Made by a program: the position numbers and the translations under genes
Notes under the pieces: model-generated
Databases searched by the model: none
Told to the model about the DNA's origin: nothing
The model's input: only the letters and a program-made list of their open reading frames with translations
Assembly: GCA_900551005.1 (NCBI GenBank)
Contig: URUL01000054.1
Coordinates: 1 to 13,475, forward strand
Direction of reading: 5' to 3'
Length of the DNA: 13,475 bases
Source of the DNA: an uncultured Ruminococcus sp.
Lineage (GTDB): Bacteria > Bacillota > Clostridia > Oscillospirales > CAG-272
In this document: positions 8,037 through 13,475 of the stretch, in pieces
How the letters are laid out: the number at the start of each line of letters is the position of its first letter
Position numbering within the stretch: position 1 is the first letter of the stretch

Positions 8037-8089
8037 CATGCCCGAAAACAGGATGCAAATAAAAAGATGCAAATGGTCAAAATAGGCCT

Positions 8090-8118
8090 TTGGGTAGGAT
8101 TTGAACCGATGACCATCC
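8090..8118 (-). other. tRNA-like fragment (T-arm), possible attachment-site remnant
   Basis: Read on the - strand, 8107-8097 is GGTTCAAATCC, the T-loop consensus found at tRNA 3' ends, preceded by GGTCATC, which resembles a variable-loop junction. The flanking bases do not form a proper 5-bp T-stem, and no D-arm, anticodon arm or matching acceptor is found at normal spacing, so it is not a functional tRNA. Integrative elements often leave tRNA 3' fragments at their ends. Chance similarity is possible. A direct repeat GATGCAAAT (8052-8060 and 8066-8074) lies beside it. Confidence 0.3.
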
Positions 8119-8196
8119 ATTTTTATGGCAGGTTTTGAATCGTTTCACTCTGTAATCTACCATTTCATTTTGCAAGTTGGTTCAAAAATATGAGGG

Positions 8197-8225
8197 TTGA
8201 ATTGTTCACGATATTGTGTTATAAT
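8197..8225 (+). promoter_or_regulatory. Extended -10 promoter of the 8262-9777 operon
   Basis: TTGAAT (8197-8202), a 17-nt spacer and TATAAT (8220-8225) are present, with TG one base before the -10. Because transcription would begin near 8232, this excludes the ATG at 8190 as the start of the next gene and makes the ATG at 8238 unlikely. Confidence 0.75.
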
Positions 8226-8261
8226 ATAAACGCAGTAATGAATGCGAGGAGTGTAAAAGAT

Positions 8262-8894
8262 ATGAGTGCTGACTTAATAATTCATCTATTACAACTATAT
8301 AATAACGCTCCGAACGAGGGCGCTTTAATACACGAAGATTACACATTTGATAAAAATGGGATTTCTTATCTCTTGAATCAAACGGTTCGTCAACTTTGGC
8401 TTCCGAGAGATCATTATTTGGTTTCCGCAAAGGCACAGGATTTATGGAGCAAAATAACCGATGGCGACATACGGGATTATTTCTATCGGGACAGAGTAAA
8501 AGTAAAATGCGATTCTAAATTGCCGTATTATATCGGGAACGCAAAAAAGCCATCGGAATACTGGACTTATAAAAAAGGCAAAACCTTTTCCTACCGAAGT
8601 GTTTTTCACGACGAACACATTGTTCCCGTCGATACGATTGTAAAAGAGTTGCTCAATCTTGAAACGATAACTCCCGAAACAGTAAAATCGGTGCTCGACA
8701 AAATATATATTTGCAAAATGTTGAAGGAAGAGGACAGATCGGGCGGAGAAAACGGTAACTGTCAAATACCGAAATATAAGAGAAATTCGGATGATTACAA
8801 AGCCATTATTGAAAAGTATTATCATCCCAACGGTATTTATATCTGCGGAGAAGAAATGGAGGATATAAAAAATGAGCCAACCGAATCAAGATGA
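8262..8894 (+). CDS. Hypothetical protein with HNH-like HxxH motif
   Basis: This 210-residue protein is not one I can name. It is soluble and rich in charged residues. The central segment YRSVFHDEHIVPV places H116-D-E-H119 followed by I-V-P, a pattern seen in the beta-hairpin of HNH-type nucleases. The later KMLKEEDR segment could supply further acidic or metal-contacting residues. The classical Asn and second His are not obvious, so nuclease activity is a guess. The start at 8262 is chosen over the upstream ATGs because GAGGAG (8246-8251) lies 10 nt before it and the promoter -10 ends at 8225. Its last 23 nt overlap the next gene, showing a two-gene operon with the membrane protein downstream. 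A soluble putative nuclease paired with a membrane coiled-coil protein is a layout seen in some defence systems, but nothing proves that here. Confidence 0.72.
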   Translation: MSADLIIHLLQLYNNAPNEGALIHEDYTFDKNGISYLLNQTVRQLWLPRDHYLVSAKAQDLWSKITDGDIRDYFYRDRVKVKCDSKLPYYIGNAKKPSEYWTYKKGKTFSYRSVFHDEHIVPVDTIVKELLNLETITPETVKSVLDKIYICKMLKEEDRSGGENGNCQIPKYKRNSDDYKAIIEKYYHPNGIYICGEEMEDIKNEPTESR

Positions 8895-9777
8895 AATCAT
8901 TCGTCGGCAAGAAAAAGAAATTGAAAAATTACAAAAACAAAACCGTGAAATGCTGGAGAACCAACAGGCTCAAATGCGGCAAATCGAGGGTATAAAAAAG
9001 CAAGCGGAAAAAGATCGCGAAGCACAAGAAACAGAAAAAAGACGTCAAGAGCGGGAACATCAACGCCAAGAAGCGGAACGCATAGAAAAAGAAAGGCACG
9101 AAAGCGGCGCAATTTCCTATCTTCAAGACCAAAGATGCGCAACCTGTGAATATTTTGATTGCTCCCGCCACATTGATGGCGAACCACCTATAAGACCGGA
9201 ACTGAAAGCAACATCGGGATTTTGCAAAGCAAACACAGATCGAACGGGTGAAATATCACCGGCAGCCTGTTGTACAAAATGGGAGAAGTGGGCAGAAATT
9301 GAGCAGTTTGAAATGTTGTATAAACAAAAAGAAAAGAAAAATGAAGATGAAAGAATAGCCAAGGAAGAATTTGAAAGGCAGCAAAAAGAAAACGCAGATC
9401 GCTTTAATTTTGCAACAAAGGACTATCAGAAAAAAGTACATAAGTATAAAGTTCTTTTGATTATTCCGATTGTTGTCGTGATTGTCGCTGTAGCAATCAG
9501 CGGAATTGTGTATGCGACAAAACTTAGTGCCCGCAATTCTGCTGAAAATGCTATGAATGCATGGACGGAATTGGGACATTCATTAACGGATACATATGGA
9601 ATGGAGTATGTCCAAAAGTATAATTCCGCTTGCGAAAATGCTTCTTCCTCGTTTAGTGGTTTTATTGTTACCCTTGGGATTGCGCTGGCTGTTATTATCG
9701 TTTCAATTGTCTTTTGGGTTTCTAAACGCAAACAAATTATTGAAGAAAAACCACAAAAACACGATTTTGGTTTATAA
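8872..9777 (+). CDS. Coiled-coil, Cys-rich protein with two membrane helices
   Basis: This 301-residue protein has distinct parts. Residues 8-80 form a long Glu/Lys/Gln/Arg-rich coiled coil. A cysteine module follows with C89, C92, C97, C118, C133 and C134 (RCATCEYFDC, then GFCKAN, then AACCTKWEKW), probably a metal site or structural zinc. A second charged coiled coil spans about 140-190. Two hydrophobic helices lie at about 194-217 and 264-286, separated by a loop of about 45 residues with little charge. The C-terminus is short and basic. The soluble N-terminal part is likely cytoplasmic, with the loop outside. GGAGG (8858-8862) lies 9 nt before the ATG, inside the upstream gene, so the two are co-translated. 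I do not recognise the family. A membrane-anchored sensor or scaffold fits the shape. Confidence 0.75.
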   Translation: MSQPNQDEIIRRQEKEIEKLQKQNREMLENQQAQMRQIEGIKKQAEKDREAQETEKRRQEREHQRQEAERIEKERHESGAISYLQDQRCATCEYFDCSRHIDGEPPIRPELKATSGFCKANTDRTGEISPAACCTKWEKWAEIEQFEMLYKQKEKKNEDERIAKEEFERQQKENADRFNFATKDYQKKVHKYKVLLIIPIVVVIVAVAISGIVYATKLSARNSAENAMNAWTELGHSLTDTYGMEYVQKYNSACENASSSFSGFIVTLGIALAVIIVSIVFWVSKRKQIIEEKPQKHDFGL

Positions 9778-9780
9778 ATT

Positions 9781-9793
9781 CCCGCTTTGCGGG
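9781..9793 (+). terminator. Short GC hairpin after the operon
   Basis: CCCGC (9781-9785) pairs with GCGGG (9789-9793) around TTT, 4 nt after the stop at 9777. Only a broken T-rich tail follows, so it is a weak terminator that may instead protect the transcript end. Confidence 0.35.
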
Positions 9794-9823
9794 TTGCATC
9801 TTTTCTGCTCAATTACGCCATGA

Positions 9824-9866
9824 CGGGTGTTCATAACGGATTTCAGTTATGGGCACTCGATTTTTT
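9824..9866 (+). terminator. Intrinsic terminator with strand-specific G-U pairs
   Basis: CGGGTGTTCATAAC (9824-9837) pairs with GTTATGGGCACTCG (9846-9859) around an 8-nt loop, and six T follow (9861-9866). The stem is unbroken over 14 bp only in + strand RNA, where three positions are G-U; on the - strand they would be A-C mismatches. It lies about 47 nt after the operon stop. Confidence 0.75.
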
Positions 9867-9903
9867 ATATTGCAGTAGATATTTTCGTTCCTTGGTATGT
9901 ATC

Positions 9904-9933
9904 GGAGCAGGTTCGCCTGCTCCTTGTTGTTTT
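9904..9933 (+). terminator. Perfect hairpin with TTCG loop and T-rich tail
   Basis: GGAGCAGG (9904-9911) pairs perfectly with CCTGCTCC (9916-9923) around the stable TTCG tetraloop, followed by TTGTTGTTTT. It is the third hairpin in a row after the 8262-9777 operon, either a backup terminator or the end of a short RNA starting in between. Confidence 0.65.
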
Positions 9934-9959
9934 GCCATTGCAAAGTAAATAGACGCCAT

Positions 9960-10173
9960 TTCTTCGTACGTGTAGGTCTACTGCCGCCGATGTGATAGGT
10001 TGCGTTTTTGTCGTTCATATGCTCGATAATGAACGCCGCGACGTCGGGGCGTTCAACTACGTTTGCCCTGATGTTGTCGTAGCCTTTGCGTAACGTCACT
10101 CTCCCTTGTCAACATAGGGCTTGAAAACCTTTGCAATATCGCAGAAATAGCCCGTGGACGGCAGATACTCTGC
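9960..10173 (-). pseudogene. Relic of a - strand coding sequence, frameshifted
   Basis: Two - strand frames read like real protein and meet at one point. From 10173 to 10099 the frame gives 25 residues including GYFCDIAKVFKPYVDKGE, then a stop. The next frame opens at 10099 with VTLRKGYDNIRANVVERP, then DVAAFIIEHMNDKN. A one-base shift near 10099 would join them into one stretch. No ribosome site is present, a stop lies just upstream of 10173, and the 3' side runs into the hairpins at 9904 and 9824. This may be a fragment of a larger mobile-element gene. I cannot name the family, and the coding impression is by eye only. Confidence 0.25.
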
Positions 10174-10223
10174 CTATGCTTAAAGGGCAGATTTAGAGAA
10201 AAATTTCTCAGCCTCTGCCCTTT
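10160..10223. other. Alternative stem cluster
   Basis: GGCAGA 10160-10165 pairs with TCTGCC 10169-10174. A second stem pairs AAAGGGCAGA 10182-10191 with TCTGCCCTTT 10214-10223 and encloses GAGAAA 10196-10201 paired with TTTCTC 10204-10209. The arms share GGCAGA/TCTGCC, so 10169-10174 could also pair with 10186-10191, giving mutually exclusive folds. The stretch 10224-10409 beyond it holds no gene or other structure that I can support. Confidence 0.4.
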
Positions 10224-10409
10224 TGTCATCATTATTTTTATTGTTATATCTGTGTCCGAAAACATTTTCACTTCTCATACTGCAAAAACAGGACTTGCCG
10301 AACATGAAAATAGTATTTATTCTCAATAGCTTTGAAGGGGAGAAGTCGGAGCTATTTCCAAACGCAGATAAAAGCAACCTTCTTTATTATCAATTTGAGA
10401 CTTTGCTCC

Positions 10410-10787
10410 TTAGACGCCTAATTTATGAAGCAGTTTTTCCACATCAGCGGCTTTCAACACCTTGCCCATAGACACCACCTTTTCATTGACCACAAGAGCA
10501 GGCATACTCATAACGCCGTATTCCATAACCTTTTGCATATCGGTGATATATTCCACTTCTACAGGAAGTCCCATTTCTTTAATAGCTTCTTTAGCATTTT
10601 CATATTGCTCGTGACAGGATTTGCACCCGGCACCTAATACTTTTATGCTACAAATGCCGTCTTTTGCTTCAGCGCGGCAATCTTTTGAAGCTTTGCCGAC
10701 TTCGCCGGCATGGCATCCGCAACTGCAGGCGCATGCGGGAGCTTTCTTTTTTTCCTCTTTTTTCTTTCCGAAATTAAACAATGACAT
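10410..10787 (-). CDS. Small thioredoxin-like (redox-active disulfide) protein
   Basis: This 125-residue cytoplasmic protein has a thioredoxin-fold core from about residue 44: strand CSIKVLGAGC, active-site pair C55-K-S-C58, then a helix, and the cis-proline segment SMPAL followed by VVNEKVVSMGKV. It matches the 'small redox-active disulfide protein 2' type (Thioredoxin_3). Ahead of the core is a Lys-rich start and an unusual cysteine patch, C19-A-C-S-C-G-C25-H, plus C37, which could bind a soft metal. The start at 10787 is chosen because GGAGGA (10800-10795) lies 7 nt upstream; the longer TTG start at 10802 would overlap that site. It is the last gene of the ArsR/permease operon, 20 nt after its neighbour. 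It probably reduces or hands over metal-thiol substrates. No clear terminator follows. Confidence 0.88.
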   Translation of the reverse strand: MSLFNFGKKKEEKKKAPACACSCGCHAGEVGKASKDCRAEAKDGICSIKVLGAGCKSCHEQYENAKEAIKEMGLPVEVEYITDMQKVMEYGVMSMPALVVNEKVVSMGKVLKAADVEKLLHKLGV

Positions 10788-10807
10788 GGTTTTATCCTCC
10801 AACTTTT

Positions 10808-11599
10808 TTATTTACAACCGCAGTTACAAGAAGAATCAGAACGGTGATTCTTTCCTTCATAAAAGCGTGTCAGATTTTCCGGCATTACATACGGTGTGCG
10901 GACACGGGATGGGGCAACATAAATACTTTTCAGAATAGCATCGGTCAGTATTTCCTTTGTGGGTACCTCGTAAGTTTTGCCATCATATTCAAAAATACGG
11001 CAATCAATATCGGTTCCGGCAATTTTGCCGCAGCAGCCGCAGTCGGATTCCTTAATATCTCCGAAGATGTCCTGCCCATTGACACGAATGGTAGGAGAGG
11101 AAAGAAAATGATACTTCTCGGCAATTTGTGCTGTCGTCATTTCATATTCCTTGCAGTCCACTTCATATCCTGCCATATCCAATACGGGGCGAAGCGTATC
11201 CACTACTTCTTTCAAGACCTCATTTGTACCGATACAACGGTCACAGGTTTTCAGGTCGAGGTACAGATATTCTATTTGCAGTTTCTTTTTGCCCGAAACC
11301 GTTTCAGACCTATCGGCACAGCCACACCCGCACCCGCGACTCGGTGTAACATCAGGCGCGCCGCCTTTGTCACGAAGAACAGGCGGGATCCATCCTGTAT
11401 CATCGCCTACATAAGCGATTGCACCTACGGGGCATTTATTGCCGCAGCCGTGACAACGATCAACGCACCCATCGGGATGGACGACAATCGGTGAGGGAGC
11501 TTTCGTTTTGTCATAAACTCCGTGCGAGCAGAATTTTACGCAAGTGCCGCATTCAATGCAAGAGAATATATCCACTACGGGATACCATTTTTTCGCCAT
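10808..11599 (-). CDS. Ferredoxin-DUF2703 fusion protein
   Basis: This 263-residue protein joins two parts. Residues 8-62 are a two-cluster 4Fe-4S ferredoxin-like unit, with C14-x2-C17-x2-C20-x3-C24 and C45-x3-C49-x2-C52-x3-C56-P. A linker with C90-G-C-G-C94 follows. From residue 107 comes a DUF2703-type thioredoxin-like domain with C119-D-R-C122, the segment SSPTIRVNGQDIFGD, the cysteine motif CGCC, and a C-terminal CNCGCK tail. GGAGGA (11612-11607) lies 7 nt before the ATG. The gene is 18 nt behind the permease and 20 nt before the thioredoxin-like gene, so one transcript is likely. The Fe-S unit could pass electrons to the CxxC domain to change the redox state of a metalloid or metal bound by thiols; this is inference. 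DUF2703 itself has no established function known to me. Confidence 0.88.
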   Translation of the reverse strand: MAKKWYPVVDIFSCIECGTCVKFCSHGVYDKTKAPSPIVVHPDGCVDRCHGCGNKCPVGAIAYVGDDTGWIPPVLRDKGGAPDVTPSRGCGCGCADRSETVSGKKKLQIEYLYLDLKTCDRCIGTNEVLKEVVDTLRPVLDMAGYEVDCKEYEMTTAQIAEKYHFLSSPTIRVNGQDIFGDIKESDCGCCGKIAGTDIDCRIFEYDGKTYEVPTKEILTDAILKSIYVAPSRVRTPYVMPENLTRFYEGKNHRSDSSCNCGCK

Positions 11600-11617
11600 T
11601 TTCTTATCCTCCGTTTT

Positions 11618-12622
11618 CTACATGATCAAAGGTTGTATGAGATTAAAGAAATATCCTACAATGATAATCCCTATTGTGCAGACCGCAATGAAGATGGCGA
11701 GCAGCTTCGGTTTTACTGCCTTACGCAACATGATCATGGATGGCAGGGAAAGCGTAGTGACTGCCATCATAAACGACAGAACCACGCCAAGCAATGCACC
11801 TTTCGCGAGAAGAGCTTCCGCAATCGGAATCGTGCCGAAAATGTCTGCATACATGGGAACGCCTGCGATTGTTGCAAGGATAACGCTGAAGGGATTGTTG
11901 TCACCGAGAACTTTAACGATCCATTCCTCAGGAATCCAGTTGTGGATAATGGCTCCGATACCGACACCGATAAGGACATAAGGGGCAACCTTCTTGGCGG
12001 TTGAGAGAACCTGCTCCCATGCGTATTTGATTCGGTCTTGAAAGTGCAATTTTTCCTGCGGAACATCAATAGCGTGACCGTTTCGGATAAATTCTTCCAC
12101 CTGATTTTCAAGGTGCAACTTTTCAATCAGCGTACCGCCGGCCACTGCAATGATGAGACCAAGCACAACATAAACAACGGCTACCTTCCACCCGAAAATG
12201 CTCATTAAAAGTACGAGGCTTCCGAGGTCAACCATCGGAGAGGAGATCAGGAAAGAAAATGTTACCCCAAGCGGAAGTCCGGCACTTGTAAATCCGATAA
12301 ACAGGGGAATCGACGAGCAAGAGCAAAACGGAGTTACCGTACCAAGCAGGGCGGCAAGGATATTTGCCCATATCCCGTGAAATCTTCCGAGTATCTTTTT
12401 TGTTCTCTCCGGTGGGAAGAAGCTTTGAATATATGAAATAATCAAAATCAACACGCCCAGGAGAACCATTATTTTAATGGTATCATAGATGAAAAACTGA
12501 ATGCTGCCGCCGATACGCCCCGTCACATCAAGGCCACAGGCGGTGAGTAACCTTCCAATCAGTTCCTTCAGCCATTTCATTCCGAGAATTTGATTCTGTA
12601 TGAAATCCCATACTTGTTGCAT
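11618..12622 (-). CDS. ArsP-like (DUF318/UPF0718) permease
   Basis: This 334-residue inner-membrane transporter has about eight hydrophobic helices and a charged cytoplasmic loop near residues 175-215. The family hallmark TPFCSCSSIPLFIGF begins at residue 97, with C100 and C102 likely binding the substrate, and the second half carries AGVPMYADIFGTIP. The family exports organoarsenicals (ArsP) or, in other members, Cu/Zn, so the substrate is a soft metal or metalloid but not certain. The start at 12622 is chosen because GAGG (12632-12629) lies 6 nt upstream; the longer TTG start at 12634 overlaps that site. It lies 87 nt behind the regulator gene, with a hairpin in between, and is followed 18 nt later by the ferredoxin fusion. 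Confidence 0.92.
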   Translation of the reverse strand: MQQVWDFIQNQILGMKWLKELIGRLLTACGLDVTGRIGGSIQFFIYDTIKIMVLLGVLILIISYIQSFFPPERTKKILGRFHGIWANILAALLGTVTPFCSCSSIPLFIGFTSAGLPLGVTFSFLISSPMVDLGSLVLLMSIFGWKVAVVYVVLGLIIAVAGGTLIEKLHLENQVEEFIRNGHAIDVPQEKLHFQDRIKYAWEQVLSTAKKVAPYVLIGVGIGAIIHNWIPEEWIVKVLGDNNPFSVILATIAGVPMYADIFGTIPIAEALLAKGALLGVVLSFMMAVTTLSLPSMIMLRKAVKPKLLAIFIAVCTIGIIIVGYFFNLIQPLIM

Positions 12623-12677
12623 AATGTACCTCAAAACATTTATATATCTACAACCATAGATGTTATGCTTTTATGTT

Positions 12678-12701
12678 AAGGTCAACACGAGGGCTGACCT
12701 T
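12678..12701 (-). other. Intercistronic hairpin between regulator and permease
   Basis: On the - strand, AAGGTCAGC (12701-12693) pairs with GTTGACCTT (12686-12678) around a 6-nt loop, including one G-U pair that exists only in - strand RNA. No T-run follows, so it is not a complete terminator. It may be a processing or stability element that sets regulator and permease levels apart. The segment TTGACC inside it resembles a -35, but no acceptable -10 lies at the right distance. Confidence 0.45.
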
Positions 12702-12709
12702 GAATATAT

Positions 12710-13033
12710 TTACTTTTTGCAACTATCGCATTTTTTATAGCTGCAAGCCTTATCAGGCGACAGTGTGTATTTTTCTATTAACGCTCTCGCCTGCGCCGAT
12801 CCTTCTGCAGACAGTGAATAGTGCATCCACTTGCCTTCCTTGCAGGCATCGACAAGCCCTGCCTCACAAAGTATACGCATATGATGAGAAAGAGTTGACT
12901 GCCCGATTTTCAATTCGTCAAGGAGTTCACAACCGCACTTCTGCCCACTGATGAGAAGCTCCATGATCTCCAAGCGGTTATCGTCGGCAAGAGCTTTGAA
13001 CACCTTTATTCCCTCATTGTGCTTGAATGCCAT
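12710..13033 (-). CDS. ArsR/SmtB-family metal-responsive repressor
   Basis: This 107-residue winged-helix regulator would repress its own operon until a metal or metalloid binds its cysteines. The DNA-binding helix is STLSHHMRILCEAGLVD (residues 46-62), preceded by KALADDNRLEIMELL. Metal-site candidates are C33-G-C35, at the position of the ArsR CxC motif before the recognition helix, with C56, and a C-terminal set C97, C102 and C105. AAGGAGGA (13048-13041) lies 7 nt before the ATG at 13033; the GTG at 13054 lies upstream of that ribosome site and is rejected. It is the first gene of a four-gene operon with permease, ferredoxin fusion and thioredoxin-like protein, and has a strong promoter with an overlapping inverted repeat. 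The sensed ion, As(III) or another thiophilic metal, is not decided by the sequence. Confidence 0.93.
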   Translation of the reverse strand: MAFKHNEGIKVFKALADDNRLEIMELLISGQKCGCELLDELKIGQSTLSHHMRILCEAGLVDACKEGKWMHYSLSAEGSAQARALIEKYTLSPDKACSYKKCDSCKK

Positions 13034-13060
13034 TTGCCGTTCCTCCTTCGACACATCTAC

Positions 13061-13088
13061 AAGTATAAATATATTATATCACATACTT
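13061..13088 (-). promoter_or_regulatory. Candidate ArsR operator
   Basis: AAGTAT (13061-13066) and ATACTT (13083-13088) form an inverted repeat with a 16-nt AT-rich spacer that contains the promoter -10. Position and symmetry fit an ArsR-family operator blocking RNA polymerase. The arms are only 6 bp, in AT-rich sequence, so the call is modest. Confidence 0.4.
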
Positions 13089-13101
13089 CGATGCTTGTCA
13101 A
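13073..13101 (-). promoter_or_regulatory. Consensus sigma-A promoter of the metal operon
   Basis: On the - strand TTGACA (13101-13096), a 17-nt spacer and TATAAT (13078-13073) match the consensus perfectly. The leader to the regulator ATG is about 32 nt. Such a strong promoter fits control by repression. Confidence 0.9.
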
Positions 13102-13159
13102 TATGTTTTTTGAAAAAATGAAGCTGCCACGCAGACACGGCAGGGTGCATGCCTTTTCC

Positions 13160-13379
13160 TCTGTCAGCGCACAGACTCCATGCACGCCCGCCGCTCCTTT
13201 ATATGCGAAAAGTACCTTGTGCTTCATGTACTTTTGCATGACCAAAAGTACCAAAAGTCATCTAAGAGGTTCCCTCTTAGAAATCTCCCTGACAGTTTCC
13301 ACCTTGCCGAAGCGTGCTCAGCGCCTTGGCTCTGTCAGCGCACAGAGTTCGTACACGCCCGCCACTTCTTTTATATGCG
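13160..13379. repeat. Non-coding stretch with a diverged direct repeat and hairpins
   Basis: The units 13160-13207 and 13331-13379 share the start TCTGTCAGCGCACAGA, the middle ACGCCCGCC and the end TTTATATGCG, with differences between. Between them, TCTAAGAGG (13261-13269) pairs perfectly with CCTCTTAGA (13273-13281), and AAAAGTAC (13208-13215) pairs with GTACTTTT (13228-13235). AAAAGTAC recurs at 13244-13251. No gene is supported in 13102-13475. It resembles dispersed intergenic repeats known from gut Clostridia, from memory only. Confidence 0.55.
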
Positions 13380-13475
13380 GGTGTGGAACCGGCGCATACG
13401 CGAATCTGCTCGGCTACTTCGTGTGATGTGTTCGCGCGCGTGGTATAGAGAAAGCTATGGGGAGAGACTGACTTG

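Noticed and set aside
8190..8261. Upstream starts for the HNH-like protein (ATG 8190 and 8238)
   Set aside because: The first lies before the -10 box, and the second is only a few bases after the expected transcription start with no ribosome site.
10223..10471. An 82-residue + strand ORF across the end of the thioredoxin-like gene
   Set aside because: It has no ribosome site, no recognisable pattern, and overlaps a well-supported gene on the other strand.
12623..12709. Separate promoter for the permease gene
   Set aside because: TTGACC is present as a possible -35, but no -10 box lies 16-18 nt downstream. Read-through from the regulator promoter is simpler.
1..13475. CRISPR array
   Set aside because: No regularly spaced repeat series is seen. 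The 22-bp tandem pair has no spacers, and the 48/49-nt pair is a single diverged duplication.

Overview
The window looks like accessory DNA from a low-to-mid GC Bacillota chromosome, probably a gut-type Clostridia. This is an inference from strong AGGAGG-type ribosome sites, near-consensus sigma-A promoters, large serine recombinases and an ArsR/permease/DUF2703 cluster. No taxonomic marker gene is present.

Region 1 (1-6927, + strand) reads as the recombination end of an integrative element or element remnant. A strongly folded leader of about 220 nt (18-236) precedes an XPD/DinG-type helicase with DEAH box and Fe-S cysteines (264-2534). A 52-residue SHOCT-like protein (2537-2695) follows. 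Three serine-recombinase-family genes then lie tightly packed: a full-length enzyme (2816-4357), a protein with no catalytic domain (4369-5244), and a second full-length enzyme (5237-6876) broken by an apparent one-base deletion near 6307. A good intrinsic terminator (6887-6927) closes the set.

Region 2 (6928-9777, + strand) looks more AT-rich and holds genes I cannot name. One is a 227-residue protein with a C-terminal cysteine cluster, with its own promoter. The next 470 bases have no gene but contain a 22-bp tandem repeat, a run of hairpins ending in a terminator, and a tRNA-like fragment. Then comes a two-gene operon: a protein with an HNH-like HxxH motif, and a coiled-coil, Cys-rich, two-helix membrane protein.

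Region 3 (9778-10409) has no intact gene. It carries three consecutive + strand hairpins (two of them good terminators), the relic of a - strand reading frame, and a set of stems able to pair in alternative ways.

Region 4 (10410-13101, - strand) is a metal/metalloid response operon running leftwards from a consensus promoter: ArsR/SmtB regulator, ArsP-like (DUF318/UPF0718) permease, a ferredoxin-DUF2703 fusion, and a small thioredoxin-like protein. The likely logic is thiol-based metal sensing, export through the permease, and redox handling of the substrate by the Fe-S and CxxC proteins.

Region 5 (13102-13475) is non-coding, with a diverged 48/49-nt direct repeat and a perfect hairpin.
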